Shown: piece by piece, positions 5,569-7,076 of the stretch
How positions within the stretch are numbered: position 1 is the stretch's first letter
How the letters are laid out: each line of letters begins with the position of its first letter
DNA from: Candidatus Omnitrophota bacterium
GTDB lineage: Bacteria; Omnitrophota; Gorgyraeia; Gygaellales; Profunditerraquicolaceae
Direction of reading: 5' to 3'
DNA: 7,076 nucleotides
Assembly (NCBI GenBank): GCA_028687525.1
Contig: JAQTZX010000066.1
Coordinates: 1 to 7,076, forward strand
The notes under the pieces: model-generated
Told to the model about the DNA's origin: nothing
Seen by the model: only the letters and a program-made list of their open reading frames with translations
The model's database searches: none
Made by a program: the position numbers and the translations under genes

Positions 5569-5940
5569 ATGGCCAGAGTTATGATTGTCGATGACGCCCT
5601 TTTCATGCGTAAGATGCTTTCCGATATCTTAAAGCGGGAGAACATCGAGATATGCGGAGAGGCAGAGAACGGAAAGGAAGCGATCGAGAAGTATCAGCAG
5701 TTGAAGCCCGACCTGGTGACGATGGATATAGTCATGCCCAAGGTGGAGGAGATCGACGGTGTCGGCGCGGTAAAGGAAATTGTGAAGAACGATCCGCAGG
5801 CCAAGATCATCATGGTTTCCGCCATGGGGCAGCATTCGCTGGTTGTGGAGGCGATCCAATCCGGGGCCAAGGATTTTGTTACCAAACCGTTCCAGCCTTC
5901 CCGGGTAATCGAGGCAGTGAAAAGGGTATTGGGAGAATAA
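5569..5940 (+). CDS. cheY: Chemotaxis response regulator CheY (copy 2)
   Basis: 123-aa lone receiver domain. D8-D9, phospho-acceptor D53 (TMDIVMP), S84 (MVSAMGQ) and K106 (DFVTKP) are in place. Like CheY1 it carries the long segment between DIVMP and GAVKEI (KVEEIDGV). The two copies differ most in helix 1 to helix 2 (residues 15-45) and at the C-terminal helix, regions that in CheY contact partners, so they may have different targets or kinetics. The gene has its own strong ribosome binding site and sits after a structured 220-nt gap, before cheD (63-nt gap). With a perfect-looking promoter only upstream of cheY1, expression from read-through is assumed; a poor TGTAAT box at 5547-5552 has no matching -35. 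Confidence 0.93.
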   Translation: MARVMIVDDALFMRKMLSDILKRENIEICGEAENGKEAIEKYQQLKPDLVTMDIVMPKVEEIDGVGAVKEIVKNDPQAKIIMVSAMGQHSLVVEAIQSGAKDFVTKPFQPSRVIEAVKRVLGE

Positions 5941-6003
5941 AAGCTCACTTGCGCGTTCCAGGCCTTTAATCTGGTTTGGGTGCATCAGCATAAGAATCCG
6001 GGT

Positions 6004-6504
6004 ATGAAAACTATGGAAGAAAATAAGATAATCGAAGTTGGAATGGGGAAGATAGAGATTGCCGTGTCTCCTCATAAGCTGATTACGCGGGGGCTGGGGT
6101 CTTGTCTGGGTATCACTTTCTATGATCCGTACAAAAAGATAGGGGGCATGGCCCATCCTATGCTTCCGGATATCAACAGCTCGCGCATAAGATCGAATCC
6201 GCACCGGTTCGTTAATTTTGTGATCGGGGAAATGGTTGAAGAGATGGAAAAGCGCGGATGCGGCAGGAATTTTATTGTAGTTAAGATGTTCGGCGGCGCG
6301 CATATGTTCAGTTTTATAGATACGGACAGTTTTCTTAATATCGGGCAGAAGAATATCGACGCCGCGCGCGCGGTGTTAAAAGATATCGGATTAAAGCCCG
6401 TAGCGGAAGAAGTGGGCGGGACATTCGGGAGGACGATCGAGTTAAACCTTGAGAATGGCATGGTCCTGGTGAGTACTGTTTCCCGGGGGGAAAAGGAAGT
6501 TTAG
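6004..6504 (+). CDS. cheD: Chemoreceptor glutamine deamidase CheD
   Basis: 166 aa from ATG 6004. CheD converts specific receptor glutamines to glutamates and, in Bacillus and Thermotoga, binds CheC and raises its phosphatase activity. Catalytic residues in this numbering are T28, C34 and H51 in LITRGLGSCLGITFYD...GGMAHPMLPD; the T-to-C and C-to-H spacings (6 and 17) equal those of Thermotoga maritima CheD (T21, C27, H44). Later KMFGGAH, IGQKNIDAARAVL and VGGTFGRTIELNLENGMV are further family hallmarks. The start is unsure: GTG 5980, ATG 6004 and ATG 6013 are in frame and none has a good Shine-Dalgarno; the family's usual N-terminus fits 6004 or 6013. The stop overlaps the cheB start by one base. 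Confidence 0.93.
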   Translation: MKTMEENKIIEVGMGKIEIAVSPHKLITRGLGSCLGITFYDPYKKIGGMAHPMLPDINSSRIRSNPHRFVNFVIGEMVEEMEKRGCGRNFIVVKMFGGAHMFSFIDTDSFLNIGQKNIDAARAVLKDIGLKPVAEEVGGTFGRTIELNLENGMVLVSTVSRGEKEV

Positions 6505-7076
6505 TGGCCGGAAAAATCCGCGTTTTAATAGTCGATGATTCGTTTTTGATGCGCAAGATACTCTCGGATATCATAAACAGCGATCCCGAGCTTGAGGTTA
6601 TAGAGAAGGCTAAAGACGGCAAAGAGGCATTGGAAAAGATGCTTGCTTTACAGCCGGACGTGACCACGTTGGACGTGAATCTTTCGGGAATGGACGGCTT
6701 GAGTGTCCTGGAAGAGGCGATGAAAAAACAATTCGTGCGGGTGATCATGCTTTCCGCGTACACCCGCAGCGGTACCAGCGCGACCATAAAAGCCCTGGAA
6801 TTAGGGGCTATGGATTGTATAGCCAAGCCGTCGGGGGAGATATCGCTTGATTTAAAAAAACTGCGGGAAGAGATTCTCTCCAAGATAAAGATCGCGGCGA
6901 AAGCCGGGGTCAACAAATATATATACCCTGTTTCCCGGCCCGCGGAAGAACGGCCCCCGGAACACGCGTATAAAGTTGTTATTATCGCCGCTTCAACCGG
7001 AGGCCCGAGAGTGGTGCTGGATGTAATGCAGGGTATCCCCGGAAATGTCGGGGCGGTGATACTGGTCATTCAGCAT
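6504..7076 (+). CDS. cheB: Chemotaxis methylesterase CheB, 3' truncated by window end
   Basis: GTG start at 6504-6506 overlaps the TAG stop of cheD (TAGTG), with AAAAGGA at 6491-6497 as ribosome binding site; translational coupling to cheD is likely. 191 residues are visible. Residues 1-125 are a receiver: D11-D12, phospho-acceptor D57, S84, K108 (AKP). A linker (about 126-154) leads to the esterase domain starting at about 155 with IAASTGGP (catalytic Ser164) and VIQH (His191, the second catalytic residue); the catalytic Asp lies beyond the window. CheB removes methyl groups from receptors when phosphorylated by CheA, opposing CheR. The receiver is unusual after the phospho-Asp: DVNLSGMDGL where CheB normally has a DVEMPxMDGL pattern. 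Confidence 0.94.
   Translation, partial: MAGKIRVLIVDDSFLMRKILSDIINSDPELEVIEKAKDGKEALEKMLALQPDVTTLDVNLSGMDGLSVLEEAMKKQFVRVIMLSAYTRSGTSATIKALELGAMDCIAKPSGEISLDLKKLREEILSKIKIAAKAGVNKYIYPVSRPAEERPPEHAYKVVIIAASTGGPRVVLDVMQGIPGNVGAVILVIQH

Noticed and set aside
5629..7069. Long minus-strand open frames (5629-6303, 6335-7069)
   Set aside because: They lie antisense to cheY2, cheD and cheB, have no recognisable family, and are explained as shadows of strongly coding + strand genes.

Overview
The window is most of a bacterial chemotaxis signalling operon, all on the + strand. Order: the 3' end of an unrelated membrane-protein gene; a 74-bp imperfect palindrome; a near-consensus sigma-70 promoter; then cheY1, cheC1, cheA, cheC2, a comFB-like gene, cheR, cheY2, cheD and cheB, the last cut by the window end. 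Shine-Dalgarno sequences are good for most genes (weak for cheD), so this is a bacterium. The CheC/CheD/CheA-with-P2 set resembles the system of Thermotogae, Firmicutes, spirochaetes and many uncultured phyla, not the CheZ type of enterics. The 'GGGGACGGTTCTATTTTTT'-type palindrome and the mixed AT/GC composition make me think of an uncultured lineage such as Omnitrophota or another PVC/deltaproteobacterial group, but this is only a guess.

Region by region. Positions 1-251 are the C-terminal end of a flippase-like (UPF0104 / lysylphosphatidylglycerol-synthase TM family) protein. Positions 252-381 hold the palindrome, which can act as a terminator and looks like a REP/MITE-type repeat, followed at once by the promoter. 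Positions 382-4125 encode CheY1, CheC1, the histidine kinase CheA and CheC2, with short gaps. Positions 4195-4464 encode an 89-aa ComFB-family protein, the family reported to contain cyclic-dinucleotide receptors. Positions 4524-5348 encode the receptor methyltransferase CheR. A 220-nt gap rich in inverted repeats follows, then CheY2, the receptor deamidase CheD, and the methylesterase CheB, whose GTG start overlaps the cheD stop by one base.

How they work together. CheA autophosphorylates on its HPt histidine and passes phosphate to CheY1, CheY2 and CheB. CheR and CheB set receptor methylation. CheD deamidates receptors and in other species binds CheC. CheC removes phosphate from CheY-P. No CheW, receptor, CheX, CheZ or flagellar gene is in the window.

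Most notable points: (1) the two CheC paralogues have lost catalytic Asn residues unequally: CheC1 keeps one intact site, CheC2 has Asn in neither; (2) both CheY proteins share an unusual three-residue insertion after the phospho-Asp loop; (3) a ComFB-type protein sits inside the operon, a candidate second-messenger input to chemotaxis; (4) the cheR-cheY2 gap can form mutually exclusive long hairpins; (5) the promoter, if its usual start site is used, gives almost no 5' leader for cheY1.
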